From contig JABAKD010000023.1 in NCBI GenBank assembly GCA_012845835.1, positions 14,122,862 to 14,186,861 on the forward strand: a stretch of DNA of 64,000 bases. The letters are read 5' to 3'. The translations under genes and the position numbers were made by a program. Positions 44,631 to 54,177 of this stretch are shown here, in pieces. Every line of letters starts with the position of its first letter. Positions within the stretch are counted from its first letter, which is position 1. Source of the stretch: Undaria pinnatifida (Eukaryota; Sar; Phaeophyceae; Laminariales; Alariaceae). The notes under the pieces are model-generated. The model was not told the origin of the DNA, did no database searches, and saw nothing but the letters and a program-made list of their open reading frames with translations.

Positions 44631-45425
44631 CACCACACGTACAACAAACCCCTCACCTAAAACCCTTCCTTCCCGCCCCCCCCCCGCCCCCCTCCCCCCC
44701 CCCCCCCCCCCGCCCCCACCCTCCACCTCTCCCCCCCCCCCCCCCCCCCCCCCCCTCCAACCCATCCCAACCCCACCCCCTCGAACACTCCACCCTCTCT
44801 TTACTCACTGATTGTACGACTTACCCCAGGATATACATGATAAACTGATGCATTCTTTTCAAAACCGTCACATTTATCCCCTCAAAATAATGTATAGTTT
44901 CCACGCACATATTGAGCTGCCCCACACGCCCCACCTCCGCCCAACCCCCCCCCCCCCCCCCCCACAATAATAAACTGGTGCCAAAACCGTCAGATTTATC
45001 CCCTTGAAAGGATTTATAGCTTACATGCACAAATTCCCCCCCCCCTCCCCCCCCCCCCCCCCCCCTCCAAACCCGCTCGCTTTTGATCAAAACCAGGCCC
45101 CCACGTCCTTCAAAACTGCGCCCCCCCCCCCCTCACCGGTTATTCGACTTGCAAGATTCACTTGATAAAAGGATACATTTCCCTCCACAGCTGTCAGATT
45201 TTGTCCCCCTCAGAAACGGGTTTTATAGTTTCCGCGCACAGACTGACTAAAATCACCCTGTTGACCCTGATAGCTACACTGTAGTTGTAAGGGGAGTCGC
45301 CGGCCTATATCCTTAATGAAGACACACAACCCGTAATGCGCGCGATCGGAGTATCACACACAGCTTGCAAAGATGAGTTTTGACGAAATCTTCAATCTCA
45401 CAGCTGGAGTGTATTTTCATTTTTT
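44631..45425 (+). repeat. C-tract dispersed repeat, copy B (5' end lost in the gap)
   Basis: Matches 57491-58190, including ccacacgtacaacaaacccctcacctaaa, cactccaccctctctttactcactgattgtacg and the end block tttgacgaaatcttcaatctcacagctggagtg (given in parts). Several C runs of 15-20 bases. The same orientation as copies A and C. Confidence 0.8.
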
Positions 45426-45478
45426 ATAATATGGGGGAGGGAATGTAATCTCTATGCAAAGATCCTGTTTTGTTTTAA

Positions 45479-46474
45479 TCAATTGTCAGCCGGCTGCCCC
45501 GGTGGTCTAGTGGTTTTACCCTCGAATACTACCAACGTTTGGTTGTCCTTGAGTTCGACACCCACCACGATGAGATTTGACTATATTTGCAAAAATGCAA
45601 AAAAAAAAAACAGGGATCAACTAACTGCTGAGAGCGCCTAGCAGCGTGGGTTGGTTCGACGCGAGTCGACGAGGGAAGAAAATGCTGGATTCTCCTCGCG
45701 GTAAAAATGAAAGCACGTGCCGAAGTGGGGAGGGAGGAGGAGGGCCCGCTATGTGACCCCGGATCTGAGTTACTACTGGGGAGGGAGCGCGAGAGTGGTG
45801 CGGGGATAATGAATGGGATGAAGAAAAAAAAATGTTGCAAAGGTATATTATTATTACTACCAGTAAATAATATGTCAGTCTCTAGGAAATACGCACGGCA
45901 CTATCAGCAGTTGTCATGGTAGAGCGACACTCCGGATATTATATATTGAGGGGACGCGTCCGATTTCGAAAACGCGAAAGCACCCACGAAGAAAAGACAG
46001 CAGACACACATATTACGCCTTCCCGAGACAAAACAGAGAAGAAGCGCTACATCAACCTCCCGTACGAGCAAAGCCACCTCCGCACCAATCTTAGACAACG
46101 CCGCCTCAACGAGAGATCGCCCTCCTCTTCTACGTTTTCCTCCTCGTCCGCGACCACGCAGACCAATCAATGCGACAGCCTTCACGTAACAAACAAAGCA
46201 ATCTTCTTCCAAAACCTCGCCGGCTGACATGTCCCCATGTCGACGTTTGATGCAAACCGACTTTGCGTCCTGTCGACTTCGAACCTCCATTGCCACGGGG
46301 ACAGCAGTGCAGTCTTTTCATTAATGCCAAGGCCTCTTTTGTTTCGCCTAGAGGCGACGCAGGTTTTCAATAATACTCTTTTCGGTATTTTTGTTTGATA
46401 GACGCCAACTTTTACTTGACGGCGCATTTAACATAGTTTGTTTCGCCTATCCTTGCCTTCTTTGTTGTATAATA
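45479..46474 (+). repeat. Segmental repeat, copy 1, left part
   Basis: Matches 49338-50620 over its length, apart from the SINE inserted in that copy. It begins tcaattgtcagccgg with a tRNA-derived SINE and then unique-looking DNA with cgtacgagcaaagccacc and gccacggggacagcagtgc. Both strands are open over 45904-46296, and the open frames are also kept in the other copy, including a 3-base indel, but no domain is seen. Its right part continues at 48845 after a DNA transposon. Confidence 0.85.
45496..45832 (+). mobile_element. tRNA-derived SINE, family 1, copy a
   Basis: The head reads gccccggtggtctagtgg with an A-box-like tggtctagtggtt (45503-45515) and a B-box-like gagttcgacac (45551-45561), the two internal RNA polymerase III promoter elements. 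A body and an A-rich tail (45821-45832) follow. The body shares gtcgacgag..g.ggattct...cgcg.taaaaatgaa with family 2. Confidence 0.7.
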
Positions 46475-46881
46475 GAGTGTTTGCGAAAGTACGTTTTTAG
46501 AAATTTACTTCTTCAAAAATTGTCCCGAAGGCAATATTTGCGGTAAATTTTTGAAAAACAGGCAAAAATGTACTTTGTCGAAGGTAGGTTTTGATCAAAA
46601 GTTACGGTAAATTTTGTCTCTCTGTTTCATTGGCCTACAACACACCGAGCATTTGTCCGAGGCAGAACGCCTCTGCAAGGGTCTATAGCGCCCTAAGCAG
46701 GACCAGTTTGAAGCACCACGCTGTTGTCACGACACAACACAAGCTACTAATACGAACGCACGGAGGATTGAGAGGGTAGTACCCTTTGCACGACGCGCAG
46801 GCGTAACATCAGAGATATGCAGCAGGCCGGTGATGAACCGTCTGTTGCTGCCCTCTGCGTCCGTGACCAAGGGTTCAGCGC

Positions 46882-47253
46882 TTGCTGCAAGCTGTGGTGA
46901 ACTTCTCGCAGCTGGCGGAGTCGAACGCACGCACGCGGAGAGGAGCCTCAACGCAGAGAGCGACACCACGCGCCTTGATTGCGGCTATCGTGTGCCGCAT
47001 CTGGCAAGATAGGACTCGTATCGGTCCATCTGTGAGACAGCAGCCACCGCGCTTCTCCAACATCACCGCGACTGAAGCGTGGCATGACTTTCGGTTTAGG
47101 GCAGAGGAGCGGAAACTCCTCTGCCCTAAACCGCTGCGTTCACTGCGGATTCTTCGCAGGGTGGTGCTTCGCAATAACAGGTCCACGTTCCATGGGGAAA
47201 CTGCGCTTCGCCTTCCCTTCCGTCGCATGAGGAAGACGTTGCTCTGCTTGTAG
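46882..47253 (+). pseudogene. Harbinger/IS5-type transposase N-terminal fragment
   Basis: The frame reads TEAWHDFRFRAEE, LCPKPLRSLRILRRVVLRNN, then STFHGETALRLPFRRMRKT. This matches the region before the DDE catalytic part in PIF/Harbinger proteins (f.fRf...eL..Ll..L.ip..v...n...f.geealli.LrRl.yP). It lies in an element with matching inverted repeats. The frame then stops and the catalytic DDE part is not visible, so it is a remnant. A transposase of this type would cut and paste the element. Confidence 0.5.
47092..47133. repeat. Perfect hairpin, 18-bp arms
   Basis: Arm CGGTTTAGGGCAGAGGAG (47092-47109), six-base loop CGGAAA, exact reverse-complement arm (47116-47133). It sits within the transposase fragment frame. 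Confidence 0.9.
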
Positions 47254-47478
47254 CACGTGTAATGAGGTAGTCCCTGCTCACAAGGAGTTTTTTACGCGCG
47301 AGACAGACCGCCATACCTCTGATTTGTAGTCTGTTGGGTGCTTGCATGTACCGTGTTCCAGGTACTGCTGCACCTGAAACGAGAGGCTCGAGACTGGAGT
47401 ACGTACAACGAGTACTCGCATATCGTATAATACTACGAGTACTCGTACTGCTGCTTTGCTGCTGTACTCGTACGTATA

Positions 47479-48678
47479 CAGTCAAACCCCGCTTAAAGAC
47501 GCACTTCTTAAGTCAACTCCCCGCTATAAAGACGAAAAAAAAATCTGAACCAGGGTGCCCCGCAGATGTACAAGTTTAAGGGGGGGTGTATTGTTTACGC
47601 TGCGGAATGGTGTCCAAGATGTCTATGCCAGCCAGCGTCACGGACTCTAGGTCCATGGCGCGAGTGTTGACGGACAACTTGTTCGTCGAGGAAGCCCCTG
47701 GCCTCACGGAGGCTGAAGTGCGTGAGGCAGTGAAGACGTGGCTTAGTGTAGAGGACGACCCAGAGGTGTTGGAGGAAGAAATCGCAATGGAACTGCAGGC
47801 TGTAGACGAGCACCTTGCCAACGTGACCCTCAGTGACGATGACGATGTGTCCAGCGAAGAGGAAGGCGACGGTAGGCCAGAGTCGTGCATGACAACGTCG
47901 CTTACAGAGGCCGACGTCCGCTCTCGCCTCGAGGAGTGCCGCTCCTTTTTCAACGCGAAAGGGAAGAACGGCGAGTACAGCGAAACCCTGTACCTTCTTT
48001 CGAGGACTGTGCATTCGTTCACTCATGAAACTCAAGTCTACCGAAGAGCGAAGCAGGGGGGCGAGGTGCAGGCCACTCTTGGCGACATGTGGGGGCGGTA
48101 GTTTTTTTTTTTTTGTGGAGGGCATATAGCAATGGGCCTGTTTGTGATGTACGGTTCTCTTGTTGTTGTCTAGCGTTGTTTATCTTCACCGTTTTTCTGA
48201 GTTGATGTCCATCTGTGTCCTTATCAGGTAGGATTTGACATGTCAAAGTTGGAACAGAGGTGGTGAATGATATATCGGCGAGGTTTCCAACATGAGGACG
48301 AGAAGATAATAAGAAAAACACAGTCGACACCAACCGAGAGAGAGAGTTCACTGCAGTCATAATAACCTTCATCCTGCAACATTGAACCCACTTCTCGGAG
48401 CATTTTATTTCGGGCGATGGGGTGCGGCAACTACTGTATAAACTTGGTTTTTAAGTACATTCCACTTTCAACCACGGCAACGTTGTGACGGTCAGATTTG
48501 TGGATTCTCGTTTCGTTATAGTATACCTGCTGCAACGGCGCGTCTTTTGATGTATGTTATGCCTCCATCGGCCCCGGGGATGGTGCGTTATCGTCCCCGG
48601 AATCTTAAAGACGATTCCCCGCGTTAAAGACGCCTTGAAAAAAAGTACCGATATGCGTCTTTAAGCGGGGTTTGACTG
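47479..48678 (+). mobile_element. pogo/Tigger-like (Tc1/mariner superfamily) element, 1.2 kb, nested
   Basis: Perfect 25-bp terminal inverted repeats beginning CAGTCAAACCCCGCTTAAAG (47479-47503 and 48654-48678), flanked by TA on both sides (47477-47478, 48679-48680), the signature of Tc1/mariner-type insertion. Subterminal ccccgc..taaagacg copies lie near 47520 and 48617. It sits inside the Harbinger-like element. Size and content show an internal deletion that removed most of the transposase. Confidence 0.88.
47607..48101 (+). CDS. C-terminal part of a pogo/Tigger-type transposase
   Basis: The frame from the first ATG is open for about 164 codons and ends just before a T-run. It is acidic with a poly-acidic stretch (TLSDDDDVSSEEEGDG), then LTEADVRSRLEECRSFFNAK and a tail QATLGDMWGR. 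Tigger/pogo proteins end with a similar layout: an acidic region, then a helical segment (..al..l..lr.FF...), then a short tail resembling Q.tL..ff, which may bind a sliding-clamp-type partner. The DNA-binding and DDE parts are missing, so it cannot transpose the element alone, but the frame itself is intact. Confidence 0.5.
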   Translation: MVSKMSMPASVTDSRSMARVLTDNLFVEEAPGLTEAEVREAVKTWLSVEDDPEVLEEEIAMELQAVDEHLANVTLSDDDDVSSEEEGDGRPESCMTTSLTEADVRSRLEECRSFFNAKGKNGEYSETLYLLSRTVHSFTHETQVYRRAKQGGEVQATLGDMWGR

Positions 48679-48844
48679 TATTACAATCGCGCACATCCCC
48701 GTTTCCCTACTAAATTTCGGAGGCGTCGCCTGCAGGATTTTGTTTACCGCTAGCGCAAACACACCAAAAACTCGGTGGGAAGGCAATTCACTTTTTTTAG
48801 CGGAAGGCAAGTAAATTTTTAGAAACGTATTTTCGCAAACACTC

Positions 48845-49035
48845 TAATATTACGTTTTTTCTTTCGTCAAAGCATGACTTTCATAATCCCATGTTCGTAT
48901 TAAACTCTTGGCATTACTTTAAAGTTCAATGCATGCCAAATCGGACAGCTACACCTTAAGTTGTCGAAGTGCTGCCCTGCCCTACCCGAAGCATGGGCGC
49001 CGGCGAATGCCGGCGCCCATGCGGAGCCCTTGTAT
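48845..49035 (+). repeat. Segmental repeat, copy 1, right part
   Basis: Matches 50625-50815 (atgttcgtattaaactcttgg, tactttaaagttcaatg, gccaaatcggacagctacacc). It carries a perfect hairpin at its end. Confidence 0.8.
48991..49022. repeat. Perfect hairpin, 14-bp arms
   Basis: GCATGGGCGCCGGC, loop GAAT, then its exact reverse complement. The second repeat copy (50771-50793) has lost most of the left arm. Confidence 0.85.
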
Positions 49036-49107
49036 ATATTTGTTGTTGTTCGGATGTTCGGGCATACGTTGTAACGTGGGCATGCCACGTGCTGTCGAAA
49101 AAAAAAA

Positions 49108-49300
49108 ACGCCCGTTACCGTAGTGGCGGGTTCCTGTATCAATGAGTACCAACGTTGTCCGTAACCATCCAATAATTACCGTGCATTACCGTGGCGCGGG
49201 TTCCTGTACCAATGAGTACCAAGGTTGTCCGTTACCATCTACCGGTAATAATTACCGTGCATTACCGTGGTGGCTGATTACCGTGGTAAATGATACCAAC
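49108..49300. repeat. Short tandem repeat of about 77 bp
   Basis: Units contain gcgggttcctgta.caatgagtacc, ttgtccgt.accatc and aataattaccgtgcattaccg, about 2.4 copies. Confidence 0.7.
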
Positions 49301-49353
49301 CTAAAAGAGGCGTACCGAAGAAAGCCCTGGTTTTTATCAATTGTCAGCCGGCC

Positions 49354-49693
49354 GCCACGGTGGTCTAGTGCTTTTACCCTCGAATACTACTAACGATAAT
49401 TTGTCCTTGAGTCCGACACCCACCACGATGAGATTTGACTTTGTTTGCTAAAATGCAAAAATAAAAAAAGGGATCAATCAACTGCTGAGAGCGCCTAGCA
49501 GCGTGGTTACTGTAGGTACAATTCGACGCGAGTCGACGAGGGAAGAAAATGCTGGATTCTCCTCGCGATAAAAATGAAGGCACGTGCCGAAGTGGGGAGG
49601 GAGGAGGAGGGCCCGCTATGTGACCCCGGATCTGAGTTACTACTGGGAGGGAGCGCGAGAGTGGTGCGAGGATAATAAATAGGATGAAAAACT
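49354..49693 (+). mobile_element. tRNA-derived SINE, family 1, copy b
   Basis: Counterpart of 45496-45832 in the second segmental copy: A-box-like tggtctagtgctt, B-box-like gagtccgacac, same body. It was copied with the larger unit, not inserted separately. The A tail is eroded. Confidence 0.65.
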
Positions 49694-49784
49694 AATTGCG
49701 AAGGTATATTATTACTACAAGTAAACAATATATTAGTCTCTAGGAAATACGCACGGCACTGTCAGCAGTCGTCATGGTAGACCC

Positions 49785-50090
49785 GGTCGCCCCGGTGGCG
49801 TATCAGGTTATCCTCGAGCCTGGTATACAGGTCTTTTCGTGAGTTCGAGCCCCGCCGAGTGCGTATGCGTATAAATTCGTTGGGATTTTTTCTTGTGCAC
49901 AAATTGACTTGCGGAAAGCGCGAGAGCGTGAGTTAGCAACACGCGATGAAAATCGACGAGCAGTGGGATTGCTGAACCCTATGCGCGATAAAAATTGAAG
50001 GCAAGAACCGGGGGGGAGAAGGGACGACACCTGTGACCACGGCTTGTTCAGAGGCTGGAAAGTGGAAGTGTGAGAAAAAAAAAAAAAAAA
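49785..50090 (+). mobile_element. tRNA-derived SINE, family 2, forward copy
   Basis: The head cccggtcgccccggtgg carries an A-box-like gcgtatcaggtta and a B-box-like gagttcgagccccgc, and the element ends in a run of 16 A. Flanks GGTAGA (before) and GGTGGA (after the A run) fit a target duplication with one change. The related sequence at 45912-45930 reads straight through without it, which proves insertion. It matches 20840-21148 in reverse. Confidence 0.85.
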
Positions 50091-50815
50091 GGTGGAGACA
50101 CCCCGGATATTATGTATTGAGGGGACGCGTCCGATTTCGACAACGTGGAACCACCCGCGAAGCAAAGACAGCAGACACACATCCCGCCTTCCCGAGAAAA
50201 AACAGAGGAGAAGCGCTACGCCAACCTCCCGTACGAGCAAAGCCACCCCCGCACCTATCTTAGACAACGCCGCCGCAACGAGAGATCGCTTTCCTCTTCG
50301 TTTTCCTCCTCGCCCGCGACCACGCAGACCAATCAATGCGACAGCCTTCACGTAACAAACAAAGCTCTCTTCTTTCAAAAACTCGCCAGCTGACATGGCC
50401 CCATGTCGACTTTTGATGCAAACCGACTTTGCATCCTGTCGACTTCGAACCTCCATTGCCACGGGGACAGCAGTGCCGTCTCTTCATTGATGACAAGGCC
50501 TCTTTTGTTTCGCGTGGAGGCGACGCAGGTTCTCAATACTCTTTTTGGTATTTTCGATTGATAGGCGCCAACTTTTACTTGACGGCGCATTTAACATAGT
50601 GTGTTTCGCCTATTCCTGCCTTGTAAAATATTACGTTTCTCTTCTGTCAAAGGATGACCTTCATAATCCCATGTTCGTATTAAACTCTTGGCAATACTTT
50701 AAAGTTCAATGAATGCCAAATCGGACAGCTACACCTTAACTTATCGAAGTGCTGCTCTGCCCTACCCGAAGCATGATCGCCGGCGCCCATGCGGAGCCCT
50801 TGTAATACAACAATA

Positions 50816-51070
50816 TCAGGAAACAGCAGCAGCGGCATTTCCGTCCTCCCTCCGTCCCTCCCTCTGCCTCTTCCTCTAGACCACAACCGGAGTGGCAACC
50901 AACAACACCACAAGCTAGCAGCACGCGCCAGTAGCAGCTGCCCATGTATACCAGGCAGCACCACCACCAGCACCACCAGCACCACCACCAACAGCACCGG
51001 CATTAGCAGCACCAGCGGGAGGCAGGGCAGAGCATCACATATAAAAAAATCATGAACCCAGACCACCGAG
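50816..51070. repeat. Imperfect CAC/CAG trinucleotide-rich region
   Basis: agcagcagc, accaccagc and caccaccaac runs occur between 50825 and 51020. Long frames here come from the triplet repeat. Confidence 0.6.
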
Positions 51071-51296
51071 TAGACGTTTCGTCACACGGCAACTCCTGCT
51101 AACACCCATGCCTGCAACCAGCCAGCATCCTCCAGCAGAACCCCTGCCGACTGTTGAGCTACCTCATAATTTGCTGATACCTGGTACAAGCTACACACCA
51201 GTATGGCTACCACAATTAATGGCAGCAATATAGTTTTCAACACCAAATTATGAACAGTTTTTCGCAACACACAAACACAGAACACAACCTTCGCAC

Positions 51297-51433
51297 CTCG
51301 TAGCATCGGCACCAGCAGCACCAGCAACTGAATCAGCCACAAGGCCAGAGGAGGGAGCGACAAAGCCGGACGCTCCTGACAGAGCGGAGGCGCACGCCCC
51401 CAGAGCGAGGATCCTTCTGCTTACACCCGGCAT
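51297..51433 (-). CDS. First exon of a plastid-targeted protein (bipartite leader)
   Basis: From ATG 51433 the reverse strand encodes MPGVSRRILALGACASALSG then ASGFVAPSSGLVADS. This is a basic start, a hydrophobic signal-peptide core and a cleavage site followed by Phe within ASGFVAP. The ASAFAP-like motif with Phe at +1 is the hallmark of nucleus-encoded plastid proteins in heterokont algae, which cross the ER-derived membrane first. A possible donor, CGAG-GTGCGA, ends the exon at 51297. I could not find the mature domain; later exons would lie to the left, where the sequence is triplet-rich. The alternative is a chance frame. Confidence 0.4.
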
Positions 51434-51452
51434 CTCGAATCAACCGGTCTTC

Positions 51453-51692
51453 CTAGGGACTCGGTGCGTGTCCTATAGGGTACAGGAGGCGTTCAAGGGT
51501 TGGTCGAGATAGATGCTGCTGCTGCAAATGGTGTGTTGGATTGATTGATGTACAGGGCATGAGGGGGCGGGGCTGGTAGCATTTTTCGGCCAGATTAAAA
51601 CACGCCTCATAATTCCCAGCGACGTAGTGGGTGCTGTTCCCAGTGACATCTTGAACGCAGCGGGTCAGATCTGCTTTGCATTGACCAATCAT
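51453..51692 (-). CDS. Possible exon or small protein with four Cys
   Basis: An ATG frame reading MIGQCKADLTRCVQDVTGNS, YVAGNYEACFNLAEKCYQP, then a low-complexity tail. The spacing of Cys residues and the N-glycosylation-like NST suggest a secreted or lumenal fragment. The family is unknown. An AATAAA and a CCAAT-like ATTGG lie just upstream on the same strand, so its limits are uncertain. Confidence 0.25.
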   Translation of the reverse strand: MIGQCKADLTRCVQDVTGNSTHYVAGNYEACFNLAEKCYQPRPLMPCTSINPTHHLQQQHLSRPTLERLLYPIGHAPSP

Positions 51693-51719
51693 AGAGCTTT
51701 ATTTTCTTTGCATCGTAAT

Positions 51720-52524
51720 GCACCCATTCTCCCCACTCGAACACTACCCACATTTTAGAAGCTCGAATGCCCTTCTACACACATTCCTGGAATGTCATGA
51801 GCTGGGGATCACCGTGCACATACCGGTAGACCCTGATAAGCCAACGTTTTCGGTGAGGATGGCCCCCTGCGTCGATAACCACCACCGCCAAAAAAGCGAT
51901 ACAGATCGGGTCTAGTTGGAGCGACACTGGAGCCTTGATTGACCTGACCGGGCGAGTCTGTTTTCCGTGCCGTACGCACAGCAGCAAGGCCAGCAACATG
52001 CAGCAATATCGTGAGTAGAAGGGTGATGCTTTCGCTGGTACTTTCATGCGCTTGATTGGTTGTGTATCGTTGTCTCGTAGGCTTCGTTTGACTAGATTCT
52101 GGTCAGGTTTGTAGACGGTGTCTTCGTACGCTCCATTGCACGAATACATACACGGATGCGACCAGTGCACGAAACAGCAGCCACCAACTTTTTAACTGCT
52201 GTGTTGCAACAACAATACGAGGCCGCGGACAGCGGCGGTAACAGTACTAGGTACACCGCAGAGGGTAACAGACTGCTGGGGTTGCTACTGTACAGTGGTA
52301 GAGGTAATGCACATTGCTTTGAGCGGCTGCTGCGGCGGTCGCGGCTGCTGTCTGCGGCATCCTATTATTGCACGCGTTGAGCACAGTCATCGCGTAGTCA
52401 CATGTGGAGGACACTGGCGGAAAAAGGTTCACCATCAACAGCAACGCGTGACAGCGGCAGCAGCGGCAACTGGGTTGCTACATGTATAGAGTGATAAAAG
52501 CTGTGTCAATTACTTTTTTAGACC

Positions 52525-52525
<1 letters not shown>
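51720..52525. other. No gene recognised
   Basis: Both strands have medium-length frames without domains or clear splice structure. GCTG/CAGC-rich words increase towards the triplet repeat. Confidence 0.35.
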
Positions 52526-52587
<62 letters not shown>

Positions 52588-52616
52588 ACTGCTACTGCTG
52601 CTACTGCTGCTGCTGT
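52526..52616. repeat. (CTG)n microsatellite
   Basis: Pure CTG for about 20 units (52526-52587), then CTG mixed with CTA to 52616. In one frame it would encode poly-Cys, which I do not take as a gene. Confidence 0.95.
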
Positions 52617-53428
52617 CCTTCTACGGCTACTGCTGCTGCTGCCCGCGGCTCCCCAACGCACGTACCGTATTGCCGGACAACATGCACACCGCGCACGTAG
52701 TCGATATACTGTTCTCCCAGGTGTGGGATAACAGCGGCAGTGATAGGCATGGCAACAGCAACTGTCACATGAAGCAGCAGTAGCCGCTGCAAAAGCTTTG
52801 GGGTTTATGCTGTACAGTATCAGTAGTAGCTGTGTCGGTTCCGCTAGCTGTTGAGGATGTTGCTGCTGTTGTTTACGGTGTCCTGCTGTTCGTATCGCCG
52901 AGCAACTGTCGCCGTATACTTATGTACACTTACCCAGATTGTCCAAGTACACAGGTTGTTAAGTGCACAGGTACTGTACTCTGGTTGGTTCGAACCTCAA
53001 GTCATCCAAGATAGGAGTCAGCAGCATCTGTACAGCACCGTTTCTCTCTTCGCCCTTGCTTCTTGAAAAAAAAAGATGCTCATAGATTGATGGGATCCTC
53101 AACGCCGAAGCATCCATCGGGAGCACAATACGGCCTTTGGCAGGAGTGAGAAACGCGGACAAGGGGAAAGGATTCCGCCGCGTTAAGGTGAGGTTGACTG
53201 GTTGTCGAGTAGATGGCGCGGAGGGACGATTCGTTCATGTCTCGTTCAGGCTTGAGCAACGTGCACCGCAACGCGTGTGATGCGCGTCACGTTCTACCGT
53301 GGACGTTCATCTCTTGAACTTGTTTCCATCCCATACCTCACATACTTTCACGTTCTTCCCCTCCTCAGATGTACAGTGTTGGCGTAATGGCGTCCAGACT
53401 GTTTCTGCCTGCTGACGTGTGACTGGTG
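52617..53428. other. No gene recognised; possible 5' flank of the next gene
   Basis: The sequence keeps a GCTG bias to about 52880 and then becomes ordinary. No supported coding segment. Confidence 0.35.
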
Positions 53429-53583
53429 ATGCTGTTCCCTACCACTCTTTTGAGACGTTGCGCGGTGGGCGTGAAGGCCACCACGCGCACCAATCATGCG
53501 CCTGTTCGTGGAGTGGGGCTCAGAGCCGTGACGGACGACATCGGCGCAAAACCATGCATAGCATTCCCGGAGAGAGCGATGCG
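53429..53583 (+). CDS. First exon of a possible mitochondrion-targeted protein
   Basis: ATG 53429 starts MLFPTTLLRRCAVGVKATTR, followed by TNHAPVRGVGLRAV. It has Arg, Ser/Thr and hydrophobic residues and no acidic residue for over 30 positions, typical of a mitochondrial presequence. It then turns to TDDIGAKPCIAFPERAM and meets a strong donor, GCG-GTGAGT, at 53584. The exon ends in phase 2. The next exon may be 54178-54281, whose acceptor would keep the frame open (RAPDGESQLEPPTKLS). No family recognised; intron-exon limits are inferred. Confidence 0.4.
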
Positions 53584-54177
53584 GTGAGTGTCAGCTGTAA
53601 ATGTTCATGTGCTCTGCCCATGTAATAAACTTCTACGTCAGTTTTCAATTTTGGTGCTGAATCCAAAACCGCCCCGTCAGTGTGAAATATGCATTGATGA
53701 GCATACCGCCGTTAACCCCTTGATGTTTTCTACTTTCTTTGTGGTCGAATCCGTCCGGCCGCCACTGTTTTGGTATGACAAGGCAGCGAGTCAAGCAGAA
53801 GACGCCCGTTGGGCCGGAAGAAAATGATACTTCGCGCAGTCGTTCTGTCCTAGCAAGCACAGTGATACATTAGGTTGTGCTGGTAAGTTTCAAACCCTCC
53901 GGCGTGTCATATATCGTGTCGGGGTTGAGTACCAATTTACTTGAAAAACACTTAAAGAATCACAGGTGACAAAGATAAAGATTGCGCTTGGAGTGCGAAC
54001 CATGTGAGCGAGTACAATGAGGTCGCGTCTCAGGCGCCTTTTTTTTCCTTGTTTCGTGCGTGTACCTGGGATTGCAAACGATTGCTTGCCTCGTACGCCA
54101 TGACCGGTTGGCGGAAATATCGCCTTGCTGCTTATCGCCTGTCCCCAAAATCTGTCTTTCTATCATCCCATTTTCCA

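Larger units (their letters stand above)
46475..48844. mobile_element. PIF/Harbinger-like DNA transposon remnant, 2.37 kb
   Basis: Terminal inverted repeats of 36 bp with three mismatches, starting GAGTGTTTGCGAAA (46475-46510; reverse complement at 48809-48844). The flanks TAATA (46470-46474 and 48845-48849) form a 5-bp duplication, or AAT as 3 bp if the terminus is drawn one base out. The second copy of the host repeat (near 50620-50630, ccttgtaaaatattacg) lacks the insert and shows the empty site. It contains a transposase N-terminal fragment and a nested pogo-like element; without the nested element only about 1.17 kb remains, so it is internally deleted. Confidence 0.8.
49338..50815 (+). 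repeat. Segmental repeat, copy 2
   Basis: Same unit as 45479-46474 plus 48845-49035, here joined at about 50620. It is interrupted by a family-2 SINE at 49785-50090, which copy 1 lacks (empty site near 45915). Divergence is by scattered substitutions and small indels. Confidence 0.85.

Noticed and set aside
43668-44848. Long frames crossing the N gap
   Set aside because: They consist mostly of unknown bases and poly-Pro/poly-Gly from C tracts.
45904-46296. Conserved gene in the segmental repeat
   Set aside because: The frame is kept in both copies, but the opposite strand is open too and no domain or codon bias decides between them; left as part of the repeat.
52482-52700. Poly-Cys protein
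   Set aside because: It is one reading of a CTG microsatellite.
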